Below are positions 27,201 to 34,180 of a DNA stretch of 64,000 nt, in pieces; within the stretch, counting starts at the first letter, position 1, and every line of letters starts with the position of its first letter. Location: positions 930,001 to 994,000 of the forward strand of contig NZ_JAPWGM010000001.1 of the NCBI RefSeq assembly GCF_027213715.1. The letters run 5' to 3'. Position numbers and translations under genes: made by a program. Below the pieces are notes generated by a model. It was not told where the DNA came from, made no database searches, and worked only from the letters and a program-made list of their open reading frames with translations. Origin of the DNA: Pedobacter punctiformis (lineage in GTDB: Bacteria > Bacteroidota > Bacteroidia > Sphingobacteriales > Sphingobacteriaceae).

Positions 27201-27606
27201 GGTCAATAACCTTTTCAGCAATGGCCTCGGGGTAAGAAACTACAATTTTACCATATTCCGAATCGTGGTTAAGTTCATTTAAAACTTCGGCACGGGCCAA
27301 AACATTAGCCGTATCAACTTGCGTAAAATCAAACGATTTACGGTAAGAGGAAGGAAAAAGTAATACCTGCTGGTCTAAAATGCTTTCTAAATCCGACTGA
27401 AAATAAGCCGCCTCTTCCCGGTCAGGAAAAATAAAAAGCAAAGGTTTGTGCAGTAAAAAATAAGATGATAGGGCAATAACAGCATCTGCAGAACCTACTA
27501 GCCCCTTGAGTTGTATTTTAGGGTTTTTAGAACTGTTGAGCACCTTATTAAATGCGGCTACCCTATCGTCTGTTTTATATCTGTTTATTAAATCGCGAAT
27601 GTTCAA
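24268..27606 (-). CDS. mfd: Transcription-repair coupling factor Mfd
   Basis: Displaces stalled RNA polymerase from DNA lesions and recruits UvrA. The 1112 residues contain the UvrB-homology module (about 1-340), the RNA-polymerase interaction domain with THIDHGIGKYAGLEKVEV (about 435-490), the translocase with Walker A G588-DVGFGKT and D689-E-E-Q, TATPIPRT and the QMRGRVGRS motif VI, and the C-terminal TRCF domain. No ATG fits the start. The TTG at 27606 gives the expected N-terminus (NIRDLINRYK) and lies 4 nt after a TAAATTTG box, which points to a leaderless mRNA with a TTG start. The gene ends directly at the tandem repeat. Confidence 0.96.
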   Translation of the reverse strand: MNIRDLINRYKTDDRVAAFNKVLNSSKNPKIQLKGLVGSADAVIALSSYFLLHKPLLFIFPDREEAAYFQSDLESILDQQVLLFPSSYRKSFDFTQVDTANVLARAEVLNELNHDSEYGKIVVSYPEAIAEKVIDRSALEKNTLEISIGAKLGIDFINEFLIDYDFDRRDFVYEPGQFSIRGGIVDIFSFSSDLPYRIEFFGDEVESIRSFEIESQLSVNDVKSLTIVPNVQAKFLTESNISILDYIDQDTQLWFKDVEFTLDIIKAGYKKAVELWKALPAADKSQNPEWIDPKFAFTDEKLLGDHLQDFPLIEFGKQFFYQTEHRFEFETKPQPSFNKDFNLLIHNLKENEKAGIVNFIFTDSVKQIERLYAILDDIDKTAKFTPINSMLREGFVDPQIQTAFYTDHQIFDRYYKYKLKKGYQKSQAITLKDLRELKSGDYVTHIDHGIGKYAGLEKVEVNGKTQEMIRLVYADNDLLYVNINSLNRIAKYSGKESGVPKMNKLGTDAWDKLKKTTKKKVKDIARDLIKLYALRKTQAGTAFSPDGYLQTELEASFIYEDTPDQLKATQDVKKDMEAPHPMDRLVCGDVGFGKTEIAVRAAFKAVAEGKQAAILVPTTILALQHFKTFSSRLKDFPVTVDYINRFKTSKQIKDTLAEAATGKVDILIGTHRLLSKDVKFKDLGIMIIDEEQKFGVTAKERLKAVRVNVDTLTLTATPIPRTLHFSLMGARDLSIISTPPPNRQPVSTELHVFNDKLIKEAVQFELDRGGQVFFIHNRVNDLMQLGGMIQKLVPKARIGIAHGQLDGDALEDVMLDFINGEKDVLVATTIIEAGLDIPNANTIIINHAHMFGLSDLHQMRGRVGRSNKKAFCYLLSPPLSTLTSEARKRLSAIEEFSDLGSGFNVAMRDLDIRGSGNLLGAEQSGFIAEIGFEMYHKILDEAIQELKDAEFKGLFENEPQRPFVGFTQVDTDLELYIPDAYITNITERYNLYTELSKLENEEELERFEKHLADRFGPVPAQVKTMLSVVRLQWLGKKLGFEKISFKKNSLRGYFLSDKQSAYFDSNTFTRILTFAQNHPRMCNLKEVKNTLRIAFDNISTVEEAIQTLELID

Positions 27607-27610
27607 GGCA

Positions 27611-27618
27611 CAAATTTA
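27611..27618 (-). promoter_or_regulatory. -7 box of mfd, adjacent to its TTG start
   Basis: Minus-strand TAAATTTG is a perfect TAnnTTTG match and ends 4 nt before the TTG start codon at 27606. The 5' end of the mRNA would then coincide with the start codon. Confidence 0.5.
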
Positions 27619-27892
27619 ATGTTTATTTCTGAATTGATTTTTTCCAATTGTAATCTTGATATTAAATTAACCTCTCTTTTGAGTTAAAGGTTTTTTAGTT
27701 TTATCGTCATTGTAGGATGCGATGCGATTTTATTATAATTTCGATGATTAAAACCAGACAAATTAAGATTGCGCTATTTTTCTTCGGGGGAATAAGCTAA
27801 TTTGTCGGATATTTACTGCAATTCGTCGAATAAACGTATTTTAATGTAACAAAGCTTTTCCACGAACCTCTAAAATATATAAAAACTGAAAC

Positions 27893-28195
27893 ATGAAATA
27901 CATTAAAAGCTTTCCTTTAGAACTTTGCTTCTGGATAATTGCTTTAGTGTTATTGGCAACAGCTAATAGTCATCAACATCATTTTACTTTATGTCCTTTA
28001 GCAAATTTAGGCTTAGAGAGTTGGTGTCCGGGTTGTGGTTTAGGCAGGTCAATAAATTACATTTTTCATGGCGAATTTAGCCAGAGTTTTAAAGAACACT
28101 GGTTTGGTTTTCCAGCTTTGCTGATTATATTTTATAGAATTTACACCTTAATAATAAAGAAAAAAGAATTTAAAATTTCAACATTTAACACATAA
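27893..28195 (+). CDS. DUF2752 membrane protein
   Basis: A 100-residue protein with two predicted membrane helices (about residues 9-26 and 70-88). Between them is the DUF2752 signature: C34-P-L, then W-C45-PGC48-GLGRS. The cysteine cluster could bind a metal or form disulfides, but no function is established for the family. It is followed after 5 bp by the TM2-domain gene, a pairing often seen in Bacteroidota, so both are probably one operon. The 286 bp upstream (27607-27892), shared divergently with mfd, contain no further feature that I can recognise. Confidence 0.85.
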   Translation: MKYIKSFPLELCFWIIALVLLATANSHQHHFTLCPLANLGLESWCPGCGLGRSINYIFHGEFSQSFKEHWFGFPALLIIFYRIYTLIIKKKEFKISTFNT

Positions 28196-28200
28196 AAGTC

Positions 28201-28569
28201 ATGGATATATTTCAATCACCTCTAATGTCGTTACCAGGTATAACACCAGAGGAATACTCATATTTACAGCAAGCAACCGCAGGTTTAAGCGAACAACAGT
28301 TGCGTAACTTCTTAATGGTTTACAGCAGCAAAAGAAAAAGCGCATCAGATATGTTAATCTTTTGTTTGGTCGGTTTATTTGTAGTGCCAGGTTTGCAAAG
28401 GTTTATTGTTGGGCAGGTTGGAATGGGTATTTTGTACCTTTTAACCATCGGTTTATGCTTTATCGGTTCAATTATCGATGTAGTGAACCATAAAAGCCTA
28501 GCTTTTGAATATAACCAGAAAATGGTTTTCGAAAGTTTGCAAATGGTTAGAATGGGTGGATTTCAATAA
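28201..28569 (+). CDS. TM2 domain protein
   Basis: A 122-residue protein. An N-terminal soluble part (residues 1-48) is followed by a two-helix TM2 domain: helix 1 about residues 50-65 (MLIFCLVGLFVVPGLQRF), a short turn RFIVGQVGMG with the family's FY/F-x-G-x-x-x-G pattern, and helix 2 about 74-92, ending IIDVVNHK where the usual D-x-x-x conserved Asp occurs. TM2 proteins are widespread with unknown function. It starts 5 bp after DUF2752. A strong intrinsic terminator lies about 65 bp downstream. Confidence 0.85.
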   Translation: MDIFQSPLMSLPGITPEEYSYLQQATAGLSEQQLRNFLMVYSSKRKSASDMLIFCLVGLFVVPGLQRFIVGQVGMGILYLLTIGLCFIGSIIDVVNHKSLAFEYNQKMVFESLQMVRMGGFQ

Positions 28570-28632
28570 GCCCCTTTTTTAGAAAAGCAAAGACAGAACT
28601 AATTTTAAGGTTCGTTCCCGCCATACATAACA

Positions 28633-28674
28633 AGTCCGCACCCGGAGAAAAACCGAGTTTGCGGGCTTTTTGTT
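28633..28674 (+). terminator. Intrinsic terminator after the DUF2752-TM2 pair
   Basis: AGTCCGCA pairs with TGCGGGCT (one G-T pair) around a 19-nt loop that can itself pair CCGG with CCGA imperfectly; TTTTTGTTT follows. It ends the plus-strand transcript. The remaining bases to 28809 contain no gene that I can support. Confidence 0.7.
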
Positions 28675-28809
28675 TCTGTCGGGTTTAGGTTTGGGCTGTT
28701 GTGCAAAAATAGTGGAGCATCTTCAGGCAAGAAGAAGAGATGCTTGGGCTTATAACAAAAATGATGTTCGGGCAGCCTTTCTGCTAAATGAAGAAAACAC
28801 TAAAATTTC

Positions 28810-28817
28810 TATCTTTA
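28810..28817 (+). promoter_or_regulatory. -7-like box adjacent to the nif3-like start codon
   Basis: TATCTTTA matches TAnnTTTG at 7 of 8 positions and ends 4 nt before the ATG at 28822, the same spacing as at trmD, mfd and the DsbA-like gene. Confidence 0.4.
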
Positions 28818-28821
28818 TAAA

Positions 28822-29919
28822 ATGAAATTAGCGGAAATAACAAATTACCTCGAAAGCATAGCCCCACTCAATTACCAGGAAGATTACGATAATTCGGGCT
28901 TAATTGTTGGCGACCCAAACATGGAAATTCATGCCGCATTAGTGGCTTTGGATTGCGTAGAAAAAATTGTTGATGAGGCGATTCGCACAGGTTGCAATTT
29001 AATTATTACGCACCATCCTATTGTTTTTAAGGGCTTAAAAAAATTTAACGGTAAAAATTATGTAGAGCGTGTGGTGCTAAAAGCCATAAAAAATAATATT
29101 GCGCTTTATGCTATTCATACCAACCTGGATAGTGTTCATACCGGGGTAAATGCCCGGATTTGTGAGCGCCTGGGCTTAAGCGGTACTAAAGTTCTTGCAC
29201 CTAAAACCGGGTTACTGAAAAAACTGGTTACTTATTGCCCTCATGCGCAGGCAGAACAATTGAGATCAGCTCTTTTTTACGCGGGTGCGGGAAATATTGG
29301 AAATTATAGTGAAACCAGCTTCAATGCCGAAGGCTTCGGTACTTTTAAAGGAAATGAAAACTCAAATCCATTTGTTGGAGAAAAGGGGCATCAGCACCAC
29401 GAAGCCGAAATCAGGATAGAAACCATTTATCCGGTTCAGGCAGAGCGGAAAATCCTGGTGGCCTTATTTGAAAATCATCCTTATGAGGAAGTGGCCTACG
29501 ATATTTATAAACTGGAAAATAAAAATGATCAGGTAGGTTCGGGTATGCTGGGCTGGCTGGAATATGATATGGATGCCTATGACTTTTTATACCTGGTAAA
29601 AGACAGGTTGCAGGCTAAAGTAATCAGACATACCGAAATTTTGCCGAAAAGGATTAAAAAAGTAGCTGTTTGTGGAGGTTCAGGAAGTTTTCTGTTAAAA
29701 GAAGCCATTGCTGCCGGAGCCGATGCTTTTATTACTGCTGATTTCAAATATCATGAGTTTTTTGATGCAGAAGAAAAATTGATCATCGCCGACATCGGAC
29801 ACTTTGAAACTGAACAATTTACCTCAAATTTATTGGTTGAAATTATTCAGAAAAAATTTGCTAACTTTGCAATCCGTTTAACGGAGCAAAATACAAACCC
29901 CATAAATTACTTGTTTTAA
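28822..29919 (+). CDS. Nif3-like dinuclear metal centre protein
   Basis: A 365-residue NIF3/DUF34 protein, longer than the roughly 250-residue minimal form because of the inserted middle domain (about residues 125-235) typical of Gram-positive and Bacteroidota homologues. Metal ligands are visible at both ends: H64-H65 in ITHHPIVFKG, D102 in HTNLDS, and H327 with E331 in GHFETEQF. The family forms hexameric rings with a two-metal site; a GTP-cyclohydrolase-like or metal-chaperone role has been proposed but not settled. Its stop overlaps the next start in TAATG, and the pairing with the zinc-ribbon gene is conserved in Bacteroidota. Confidence 0.92.
   Translation: MKLAEITNYLESIAPLNYQEDYDNSGLIVGDPNMEIHAALVALDCVEKIVDEAIRTGCNLIITHHPIVFKGLKKFNGKNYVERVVLKAIKNNIALYAIHTNLDSVHTGVNARICERLGLSGTKVLAPKTGLLKKLVTYCPHAQAEQLRSALFYAGAGNIGNYSETSFNAEGFGTFKGNENSNPFVGEKGHQHHEAEIRIETIYPVQAERKILVALFENHPYEEVAYDIYKLENKNDQVGSGMLGWLEYDMDAYDFLYLVKDRLQAKVIRHTEILPKRIKKVAVCGGSGSFLLKEAIAAGADAFITADFKYHEFFDAEEKLIIADIGHFETEQFTSNLLVEIIQKKFANFAIRLTEQNTNPINYLF
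29862..29884 (+). promoter_or_regulatory. Internal promoter and 5' hairpin for the zinc-ribbon gene
   Basis: TAACTTTG (29862-29869) inside the nif3 coding end is a perfect -7 box. Four nt later CCGT-TTA-ACGG (29874-29884) forms a hairpin at the predicted mRNA 5' end. The ATG is at 29919. Confidence 0.45.
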
Positions 29920-30662
29920 TGGAACAAACCGTAGAACAAAAGCTAAAAGCTTTATACGAATTACAAAACATCCACACTAAAATTGATAAAATCCGTCAGG
30001 TAAGAGGCGAATTACCAATGGAAGTAGCTGATCTTGAGGATGATGTTTTAGGATTAGAAACGAGAATTCAGAAAATTAAAGGCGAACTTGATGATCTGGA
30101 AGATTCTATCGTAACCCGTAAAAACACAATTAAAGATGCTCAGGCAGCAATCAAAAGATACGATACTCAATTAAAAGAAGTTAAAAACAACCGTGAATAC
30201 GATGCTTTAACTAAAGAAATTGAGATTCAGGGATTAGATATTCAGGTTTCTGAGAAAAAAATTAAAGAACACGGTTTTGAAATCACTTCTAAAACTGAAA
30301 TCTACGAAGCTGCTAAAGCTGAACTGGAAGGCAGAAAAAAAGATTTAGACGTTAAAAAAGCGGAGCTAGGTGTAATTACTGCAGAAACTGAAAAAGAAGA
30401 GCAGGATTTACAGAAAAAAGCAGATAAATCTGAGCCTTTAATCGAAGAGCGCTTATTAGTTGCTTACAAACGTTTACGCAAAAATGCAATAAATGGTTTG
30501 GCAGTAGTAACAATCGATCGCGATTCTTGTTCAGGTTGTTTTAACCAAATTCCACCTCAACGCCAGTTAGACATCCGTCAACGCAAAAAAATTATCGTTT
30601 GCGAGCACTGTGGTCGTATTTTGGTTGATGAAGCCCTTACTCACGAAGTAGCTGAAGCTTAG
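29919..30662 (+). CDS. Coiled-coil zinc-ribbon protein (CT398/C4-type)
   Basis: A 247-residue protein. A long antiparallel coiled-coil hairpin (about residues 10-185) is followed by a C4 zinc ribbon with C204-xx-C207 (DSCSGCFN) and C228-xx-C231 (VCEHCGR). This is the CT398-type architecture; in Chlamydia that protein has been reported to bind sigma-54 and type III secretion parts, while in Bacteroidota the role is unknown. It overlaps the nif3-like gene by one base and also has an internal promoter, so it can be made alone. A perfect 13-bp terminator follows. Confidence 0.9.
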   Translation: MEQTVEQKLKALYELQNIHTKIDKIRQVRGELPMEVADLEDDVLGLETRIQKIKGELDDLEDSIVTRKNTIKDAQAAIKRYDTQLKEVKNNREYDALTKEIEIQGLDIQVSEKKIKEHGFEITSKTEIYEAAKAELEGRKKDLDVKKAELGVITAETEKEEQDLQKKADKSEPLIEERLLVAYKRLRKNAINGLAVVTIDRDSCSGCFNQIPPQRQLDIRQRKKIIVCEHCGRILVDEALTHEVAEA

Positions 30663-30681
30663 TCAATTCTAAAAATTATTT

Positions 30682-30716
30682 AAAACGTCCCGGTCAAACC
30701 GGGACGTTTTTTGTTT
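30682..30716. terminator. Strong intrinsic terminator
   Basis: AAAACGTCCCGGT and ACCGGGACGTTTT pair perfectly over 13 bp with a 3-nt loop; the T-run continues to 30716. It ends the nif3-zinc-ribbon transcript. Confidence 0.9.
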
Positions 30717-30816
30717 TTATCATAAAACAAGAATTGTTATTTTGCGTTAAGGTTAGATATTAATTAGATTAATTTATTGCCTTAATCGTACCGGGCAAAA
30801 TTTAGAATACAATTCA

Positions 30817-32298
30817 ATGGTTAAAAAGTTCCGTTTTTTTTCTGTGCTCTTTCTGCTGGTTTCACCCCTTACTTTATTTGCAAATTTCGATTTTAATGCC
30901 AATTGCTTAAATGCCTATAAAAGTATTTTCGAATTAAAACTCGGTAATGCAAAAGCCTATATTTCTACAGAGAAAAAACTCAGACCCAATAATTCGATAA
31001 TTCCGTTGCTGGAGAATTATGTTGACTACTTTACCTTGTTGACCTCTGAAAGTAAGGCAGATTTCGATCGCTTGAAGGGAAATAAGTCGGCCAGGCTGGA
31101 TAAAATCAGCGATGATGATAAACAATCGCCTTATTATTTATATGCTCAGGCAGAAATCAATTTGCAATGGGCATTGATTAGAGGCCGTTACGGAGAATAT
31201 TTTAATGCAGCAATGGAAATTAAAAAGGCGAATAGTTTATTGCAGGAGAACGCAAAGAAATTCCCGAATTTTCACCTCAACCTAAAGGGGCTTGGATTAA
31301 TTAATGCCGTTTTAGGAAATCTTCCTGATGGAGCATTAAAAAGCACTTTATCAACCCTTGGTATTAAAGGGAATTTGCAAAACGGTCTCGCCATGTTTGA
31401 AAAGCTAGCCGATAACCTGCCTAAATCATCTTTTGAGCCTTTTTACGAAGAAGTTGTTTTTTATTACGCTTACGTTTTAACTGATGTTGCACACAGCCCG
31501 TCTGCTTATGCTAAAACCATGAAATATACGGAGCGGATAGCAGATACCAGTTTACTTAAATCTTATTTGCAAAGCTACGTTTGCATTAAAAACGGGCATA
31601 ATGATGAGGCCATAAATATTTTAAAATCGAGACCTGAAGGTGGCGTTTACCAACCTTTTCCCTATCTGGAATACCTGGAAGGCGTTGCACACTTAAACAA
31701 GCTGGATTTAACGGCCTCTGTTCATTTTAATAAGTTTTTACAGATAAATAAGGGCGTAAACTACATTAAAGATGCTAATTTACATCTGGCCTGGATTGCG
31801 TTGTTAAAAGGAGATAAGTCAAATTATACAGCTTATGCTTCTAAAGCTGCAAATGGAGGCTATACCTACAATGAAAAAGATAAACAGGCACAAAATGAAG
31901 CGGTAGCGCCGGCACCCGATGCAGATCTTTTAAAGGCGAGGCTTTTATTTGACGGAGGTTATTTAACAAAAGCACAGCAAATCCTGGAAGCATCTAAAGC
32001 CGCGGATTACAATACGGATAAAGACAAAACAGAGTATAATTACCGTTTGGGTCGTGTGTACGACGATCTTGGAAAAGATGATCAGGCATTGGTGGCTTAT
32101 CAGGCAGCAATTAACCAGGGAAAGAGTCTGAAGTATTATTTTGCTTCAAATGCAGCCTTGCAGATGGGTAAAATTTACGAGAAAAAGAAAAACCCAGCCA
32201 AAGCGAAAGAAGCTTACAATACCGCTATTTCTATGAAAAATCATGAATATGAAAATAGTATTGAAAGTCAGGCTAAGGCTGGATTAAGAAGAATTTAA
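30817..32298 (+). CDS. Exported tetratricopeptide-repeat protein
   Basis: A 493-residue protein with a signal peptide (KKFRFFSVLFLLVSPLTLFA). The rest is helical with TPR-like repeats: one cluster around residues 100-130 (YAQAEINLQWALIRGRYGEY) and clear repeats at the C-terminus (YRLGRVYDDLGKDDQALVAY, then MGKIYEKKKNPAKAKEAYN). It is probably periplasmic. No enzymatic motif is visible and I cannot assign a function. It overlaps the convergent KAS III gene by 4 bp. Its upstream region shares a 16-bp sequence with that of proB. Confidence 0.85.
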   Translation: MVKKFRFFSVLFLLVSPLTLFANFDFNANCLNAYKSIFELKLGNAKAYISTEKKLRPNNSIIPLLENYVDYFTLLTSESKADFDRLKGNKSARLDKISDDDKQSPYYLYAQAEINLQWALIRGRYGEYFNAAMEIKKANSLLQENAKKFPNFHLNLKGLGLINAVLGNLPDGALKSTLSTLGIKGNLQNGLAMFEKLADNLPKSSFEPFYEEVVFYYAYVLTDVAHSPSAYAKTMKYTERIADTSLLKSYLQSYVCIKNGHNDEAINILKSRPEGGVYQPFPYLEYLEGVAHLNKLDLTASVHFNKFLQINKGVNYIKDANLHLAWIALLKGDKSNYTAYASKAANGGYTYNEKDKQAQNEAVAPAPDADLLKARLLFDGGYLTKAQQILEASKAADYNTDKDKTEYNYRLGRVYDDLGKDDQALVAYQAAINQGKSLKYYFASNAALQMGKIYEKKKNPAKAKEAYNTAISMKNHEYENSIESQAKAGLRRI

Positions 32299-33371
32299 AA
32301 ACGGTAAACAAATGCGTTAATGTGCATGCCCGCACCTACGGATGCGAATACGGCAACATCGCCTTTTTTAACCTTATAACCTTTAACCTGTTCTTTTAAA
32401 ACTAAATCAAGAAGCGTTGGTACCGTTGCTACAGAGCTGTTACCCAGCCATGAAATCGTCATTGGGACCAGATTTTCAGGTACAGTATCTATATCGTAAA
32501 GCTTAAACAGACGTTTCATAATTGCAGTATCCATTTTTCCATTGGCCTGGTGCACAAATACAATATTAACATCCTCTACACTTAATCCGGCTTTATCAAG
32601 TGCCTTTTTAATAACCTGTGGCACCTGAACAACAGCAAATTCATACAATTTACGGCCATTCATTTTCAGATAAAAATTCCCACTGGTTTCATCCGGGTGG
32701 GAGCCTTTTCCCATGGTTAGCAGGTTGCCATAGTTTACGGCATGAGTTTCAGTTTTATGTGCCAGGATACCGGTTTTATCTTCCTGCTCTGCAGCCTCAT
32801 AAATAACTGCTCCGGCGCCATCAGAAAAGATCATACTATCGCGATCATGTGGATCGATGATTCTTGAAAGGGTTTCGGCACCAATAACCATTACGCGTTT
32901 GGCATCTCCACTTTTAATATAGTAATCTGCTTGTATAGATCCCTGAACCCATCCCGGACATCCGAAGATTATATCGTAAGCCACGCAATCAGGGTTAACG
33001 ATGCCTAATTGTTGTTTTACTTTTGCCGCCAGAGAAGGCAAAACATCTGTACGGTTGCTGTTTAATGGAATATCACCAAAATTGTGGCAAAAGATAATAT
33101 AATCTAATGTTTCTTTATCTATTCCGGCGTTTTCAATTGCTCTTTCGGCAGCTTTCGCACCAATCTGATTGCTTAGCTGCTCCGGGCACACGTAGCGCCT
33201 TTCTATAATTTCTGTAATTTCCGAGAATTTGTGAATAATCTCAGCATTCTCCTTATCCAGCTTATTTCCGTTTTCAAAAAAAGTTGAATTGAGAAACTCG
33301 TTTCCGGAAATAATATTCTCTGGAATATAGCTCCCTGTTCCGGCAATTACCGTATTTAATCTTGCGCTCAT
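32295..33371 (-). CDS. 3-oxoacyl-ACP synthase III family protein
   Basis: A 358-residue thiolase-fold condensing enzyme. The KAS III triad is complete: C138 (FGCPGWVQG), H274 (FVHQANGKM) and N311 (WLGNSSVAT). Length and the sequence IIFCHNFGDIP in the N-terminal half place it with FabH-like paralogues found in Bacteroidota rather than with canonical FabH; such proteins can act in fatty-acid initiation or in specialised lipid or alkylresorcinol-like pathways. No partner genes (ACP, dehydratase, reductase) lie nearby, so the pathway cannot be inferred. It is downstream of the LUD gene on the same strand. Confidence 0.87.
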   Translation of the reverse strand: MSARLNTVIAGTGSYIPENIISGNEFLNSTFFENGNKLDKENAEIIHKFSEITEIIERRYVCPEQLSNQIGAKAAERAIENAGIDKETLDYIIFCHNFGDIPLNSNRTDVLPSLAAKVKQQLGIVNPDCVAYDIIFGCPGWVQGSIQADYYIKSGDAKRVMVIGAETLSRIIDPHDRDSMIFSDGAGAVIYEAAEQEDKTGILAHKTETHAVNYGNLLTMGKGSHPDETSGNFYLKMNGRKLYEFAVVQVPQVIKKALDKAGLSVEDVNIVFVHQANGKMDTAIMKRLFKLYDIDTVPENLVPMTISWLGNSSVATVPTLLDLVLKEQVKGYKVKKGDVAVFASVGAGMHINAFVYRF

Positions 33372-33442
33372 AATTATAATACCATATACTAAATTGGTAT
33401 GTAGTATAAAACTATCATTAATAAATTAGAAATAGAAATTAT

Positions 33443-34090
33443 TTAAGAAAAATCGTCAATAAGAAAAACGAAAAGTTCTTTAGGGCCATGCGCTCCGAGT
33501 ACTAAGGTTTTTTCAATATCGGCGGTTCTGCTTGGTCCTGTAATATTGCTGATCATGGATGGGATTTGATTGCCATACTTATTTTTCAGAAGTTGGAAGC
33601 CATCTTTCAGGTCCAATACCAACTGACTTGTACGTGCAATAACAATATGATGATGGGGAAATATACTTAATCTTCTGCCTGCGGCGCCTTCATTGCTAAC
33701 CATTACACTACCATTTCTGGCAATTAAGGCTTCACAAAGTGTAATGCCAACCTCGGCCTGGTCAAAATCTTTGTCTGTTTGATAAAAAGGGAATTCATAT
33801 TTAGCTAAAAACTCCTGTAATTCAGGTTCCCAGCAATAAATTTTGCGCCACTTAAACCGTTCGGCCAGTTGAAGCATGTTCTCAATAAAGTCGATTCCAT
33901 CTTCACAAAAAATAAAATTGCCCGATATAGCGGTTAACTGTTCTGCAAATAATATTTCCAGCGCTTCTGTATTTTGCTTATACAATGGGCTTTCTTCTAA
34001 ATTAGGATAGGGGTTTTCGCGTTTCTCTAAAAGCGCCTTCCTTATCTTTTTTAGTATCTGTTCTTTCGCTGTCGTATTATCCTTCATCAT
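33443..34090 (-). CDS. LUD domain protein (LutC/YkgG-like)
   Basis: A 215-residue protein with one LUD domain. Family blocks seen are EVGITLCEALIARNGSVMV, then RRLSIFPHHHIVIARTSQLV and the C-terminal SNITGPSRTADIEKTLVLGAHGPKEL region (GPSRTADIE is the signature). LutC takes part in L-lactate oxidation with LutA and LutB in Bacillus, but here no lutA or lutB is adjacent, so the link to lactate is uncertain. It follows ftsH on the same strand after an intrinsic terminator. Two adjacent ATG codons (34090 and 34087) could each serve as the start. Confidence 0.82.
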   Translation of the reverse strand: MMKDNTTAKEQILKKIRKALLEKRENPYPNLEESPLYKQNTEALEILFAEQLTAISGNFIFCEDGIDFIENMLQLAERFKWRKIYCWEPELQEFLAKYEFPFYQTDKDFDQAEVGITLCEALIARNGSVMVSNEGAAGRRLSIFPHHHIVIARTSQLVLDLKDGFQLLKNKYGNQIPSMISNITGPSRTADIEKTLVLGAHGPKELFVFLIDDFS

Positions 34091-34092
34091 CT

Positions 34093-34131
34093 AAAAAAAT
34101 GAAACCTTGAATTTTTTACGTCCAAGGTTTC
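34093..34131 (-). terminator. Intrinsic terminator of ftsH
   Basis: On the minus strand GAAACCTTG and CAAGGTTTC pair over 9 bp around a 13-nt loop and are followed by ATTTTTTT. It lies just after the ftsH stop and before the LUD gene. Confidence 0.8.
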
Positions 34132-34180
34132 AAACTTATATATAATTGTTTTTATATGCAATTTATAACATAATGTGTTT

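Noticed and set aside
28600..28640. Possible tRNA fragment (GGTTCG followed by CCCGCC)
   Set aside because: No acceptor, D or anticodon stems can be built around it.
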